Source: Actinomycetota bacterium (GTDB lineage: Bacteria; Actinomycetota; Thermoleophilia; Gaiellales; Gaiellaceae). From it: DNA of 7,770 bases. Position numbers and translations under genes: made by a program. The stretch covers positions 1 to 7,770 of the forward strand of contig JACDGR010000151.1 of assembly GCA_013821525.1 (NCBI GenBank), written 5' to 3'. Positions 7,481-7,770 of the stretch are shown one piece after another. Within the stretch, counting starts at the first letter, position 1. Each line of letters starts with the position of its first letter. A model generated the notes under the pieces. The model did not search any database. It saw only the letters and a list, made by a program, of their open reading frames with translations, and had not been told where the DNA came from.

Positions 7481-7770
7481 GCGATCCCAGCTCCTCTCTG
7501 TGCCACCCGCAGCGGGAGCACCAGCACGTCGTCGGGGAACGAATCCCGGAGTGCGCTTTCGACAGTTGCGGCTTCGCCTCGCTCTGCCCAGACGACGACG
7601 GAGGGCCCCGAGCCTGAGAGGGTGACGCCGACGATCCCGGCCTGATCGAGCGCGCGCACCGCGCGCAGGAGCGGCGCGCTGTCGGAGCGGTACTGCTCGT
7701 GCAGTCGATCGTCGAACGCGTCGCGCAGCAGGGCCGCATCGCCACCGGCAATTGCGGCGCCGAGCAGCGC
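7477..7770 (-). CDS. thrB: Homoserine kinase, C-terminal part
   Basis: The last 97 codons of a gene whose start lies beyond the right edge. The translated end reads ALLGAAIAGGDAALLRDAFD, then DRLHEQYRSDSAPLLRAVRA, and then VGVTLSGSGPSVVVWAE. The DRLHxxYR helix and the GVTLSGSGPS loop are characteristic of the C-terminal domain of GHMP-family homoserine kinase, which phosphorylates L-homoserine for threonine synthase. The stop (TGA, 7479-7477) overlaps the ilvD ATG as ATGA, so the two genes are in one transcript with coupled translation. Functionally this joins threonine synthesis to isoleucine synthesis. Another GHMP kinase such as IspE is possible in principle, but the DRLHxxYR pattern and context favour ThrB. 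Confidence 0.9.
   Translation of the reverse strand, partial: ALLGAAIAGGDAALLRDAFDDRLHEQYRSDSAPLLRAVRALDQAGIVGVTLSGSGPSVVVWAERGEAATVESALRDSFPDDVLVLPLRVAQRGAGIA

Overview
The window is gene-dense, GC-rich bacterial DNA from an amino-acid biosynthesis neighbourhood. Several features point to a GC-rich actinobacterium: frequent GTG starts, 4-bp start/stop overlaps, a PPOX-class flavin/F420-type protein, and a [2Fe-2S]-type dihydroxy-acid dehydratase. A deep lineage such as Thermoleophilia is possible, but this is an impression from protein style, because no rRNA or other marker gene is present. No tRNA, rRNA, insertion sequence, CRISPR array or integrase was seen, and no non-coding gap exceeds about 40 bases.

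Right part, minus strand: the C-terminal end of homoserine kinase (thrB, 7477 to the window edge) overlaps the start of dihydroxy-acid dehydratase (ilvD, 5792-7480) by 4 bp. Middle, plus strand: an AlaC-type alanine/glutamate-pyruvate aminotransferase (4623-5777) lies tail-to-tail with ilvD (14 bp apart) and head-to-head with leuB (25 bp apart). Left part, minus strand: a tightly coupled series leuB - pheA - leuC - leuD - PPOX-family protein - glycoside hydrolase family 3 protein. The last gene is cut by the left edge of the window.

Functionally, ThrB leads to threonine, the precursor of isoleucine. IlvD performs the third common step of isoleucine/valine synthesis. LeuC/LeuD and LeuB convert 2-isopropylmalate to 2-ketoisocaproate. 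AlaC handles pyruvate, the shared substrate of alanine and the branched-chain pathway. The outlier is a prephenate dehydratase (phenylalanine pathway) translationally embedded between leuB and leuC, with departures from the family in both the catalytic and the ACT-domain motifs. leuA and ilvBNC are not in the window.

This is mostly ordinary biosynthetic DNA, and no clearly new system is visible. The points most worth a second look are the pheA insertion and its motif changes, the 25-bp AT-rich divergent control region that appears to give alaC a nearly leaderless transcript, and the compact N-terminus of the GH3 protein at the end of the leu operon.
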